DNA from: Ruminococcus sp.
GTDB taxonomy: Bacteria; Bacillota; Clostridia; Oscillospirales; Ruminococcaceae
Length of the DNA stretch: 5,742 bases
Direction: 5' to 3'
Assembly: GCA_019417865.1 (NCBI GenBank)
Contig: DYCW01000316.1
Span: forward strand, 1 to 5,742
Shown here: positions 5,290 to 5,742 of the stretch, one piece after another
Layout of the letters: the number at the start of each line of letters is the position of its first letter
Position numbering within the stretch: position 1 is the first letter of the stretch
Program-made: the position numbers and the translations under genes
Notes under the pieces: model-generated
Told to the model about the DNA's origin: nothing
The model's input: only the letters and a program-made list of their open reading frames with translations
Databases searched by the model: none

Positions 5290-5610
5290 TTATGAAATTG
5301 ATCTGATCCGGCTTAAAATCCAAAAGAATTTTCGTCTTTTTTCATAAAACTGCCGTCTTCCAATCGGCACATTCTGCCTTTCCCAAGGCATATTTTTACA
5401 TGTCACATTTTTCTTGATACAGATTGCAACTGCTTCGGAATCAGCAGCAAGCAACAACGCAGTATCAATCATTTCAATATCTTTTTTCAATCTGCTTTTT
5501 TCTGCTTCATCCTCAGTATTACTAATTCTTCTTTTCTTTTCATCATACTGTAAACAAAAATAGTATAATTCAAGATACCTGAATTTTTCTATATAGTACT
5601 TTTGTCTCAC
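5290..5610 (-). CDS. RinA/ArpU-like phage late transcription regulator (probable)
   Basis: The 106-residue basic protein starts at GTG 5610, which overlaps the previous TGA (5609-5607) as GTGA. AAGGGTG stands 7 bases ahead, so the start is firm. The N-terminal half is a charged helical region (about residues 20-50, with EKKRR and KSRLKKDIEMIDTAL). The C-terminal part (about 58-100) reads as a helix-turn-helix: AVAICIKKNVT, a turn, then VPIGRRQFYEKRRKFFWIL as recognition helix. A helical front plus a C-terminal sigma-region-4-like helix-turn-helix with a GR-x-x-F/Y-Y-x-x-RR-x-FF pattern is the form of small RinA/ArpU-like activators encoded just ahead of terminase genes in Firmicutes phages. 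Its position, last before a terminator and the late promoter, supports that. A plain DUF-type HTH protein without activator role is the alternative. Confidence 0.75.
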   Translation of the reverse strand: MRQKYYIEKFRYLELYYFCLQYDEKKRRISNTEDEAEKSRLKKDIEMIDTALLLAADSEAVAICIKKNVTCKNMPWERQNVPIGRRQFYEKRRKFFWILSRIRSIS

Positions 5611-5742
5611 TGTTTTACACCCTTCTGATGATTTTTTTCCTTCATAAAATCTTCTACCATGTGAAAAAACTCGGTCTTACAATCTCGGCACAAATCGTAT
5701 GATTGACGTTTCCTTTCAAACCAATCTATCTTTTTGCAGTAC
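5607..5742 (-). CDS. Small cysteine-motif (zinc-ribbon-like) phage protein, 5' end outside window
   Basis: An open frame enters from the right edge and ends with TGA at 5607-5609, overlapping the next start as GTGA. 44 residues are visible: YCKKIDWFERKRQ, then LCRDCKTEFFHMVEDFM and a lysine-rich tail ending GVKQ. The CRDC pair and the Cys at the edge (likely the end of a preceding CxxC) suggest a four-cysteine zinc ribbon or treble-clef. Such small proteins are common in the early-to-late junction of Firmicutes phages and usually have no assigned role. Coupling to the regulator gene suggests joint expression. Confidence 0.7.
   Translation of the reverse strand, partial: YCKKIDWFERKRQSYDLCRDCKTEFFHMVEDFMKEKNHQKGVKQ

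Overview
This window is part of the packaging and early head region of a tailed double-stranded DNA phage or prophage. Every supported gene lies on the minus strand, so the biology reads from high to low coordinates. The DNA is AT-rich. Ribosome-binding sites are purine-rich and close to AGGAGGTGA, GTG and TTG starts appear likely, and genes overlap by a few bases. The protein families (HK97-type portal, Terminase_1-like large subunit, P27-like small subunit, RinA/ArpU-like regulator) also fit a phage of a low-GC Bacillota (Firmicutes) host. No integrase, attachment site or host gene is visible, so prophage and free phage cannot be separated here.

Layout in transcription order. At 5742-5290 are two tightly coupled small genes: the 3' end of a cysteine-motif (zinc-ribbon-like) protein, then a 106-residue protein that looks like a late transcription regulator of the RinA/ArpU kind. 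A good intrinsic terminator (5246-5281) closes that unit. The interval 5142-5245 holds two overlapping TATAAT boxes inside a perfect 7-bp inverted repeat, and is the best candidate for the late promoter and its operator. The packaging genes follow: a Terminase_2-like small subunit (4800-5141); an HNH endonuclease fused to a P-loop kinase-like domain (4136-4810); a GC-rich gap with C5/G6 runs and dyad symmetry (4055-4135) that is a plausible cos or terminase recognition site; a second small subunit of the P27 family (ends at 3683); the large terminase ATPase/nuclease (1935 to about 3644); and the portal (694-1914). After the portal come a 51-residue protein joined by an ATGA overlap and a collagen-like (Gly-X-Y) appendage protein that runs off the left edge.

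How the genes could work together: the regulator would switch on the late promoter. One or both small subunits would recognise the packaging site. TerL with HNH assistance would cut and pump DNA through the portal, and the collagen-like protein would decorate the virion.

The least ordinary points are the two different TerS-type proteins around one HNH gene, the HNH-kinase fusion with a changed P-loop, the GC-rich symmetric gap next to TerS, the dyad around the late -10 box, and the collagen-like cassette directly after the portal where a protease or capsid gene would often stand. All functional calls come from reading motifs by eye; no database search was run.
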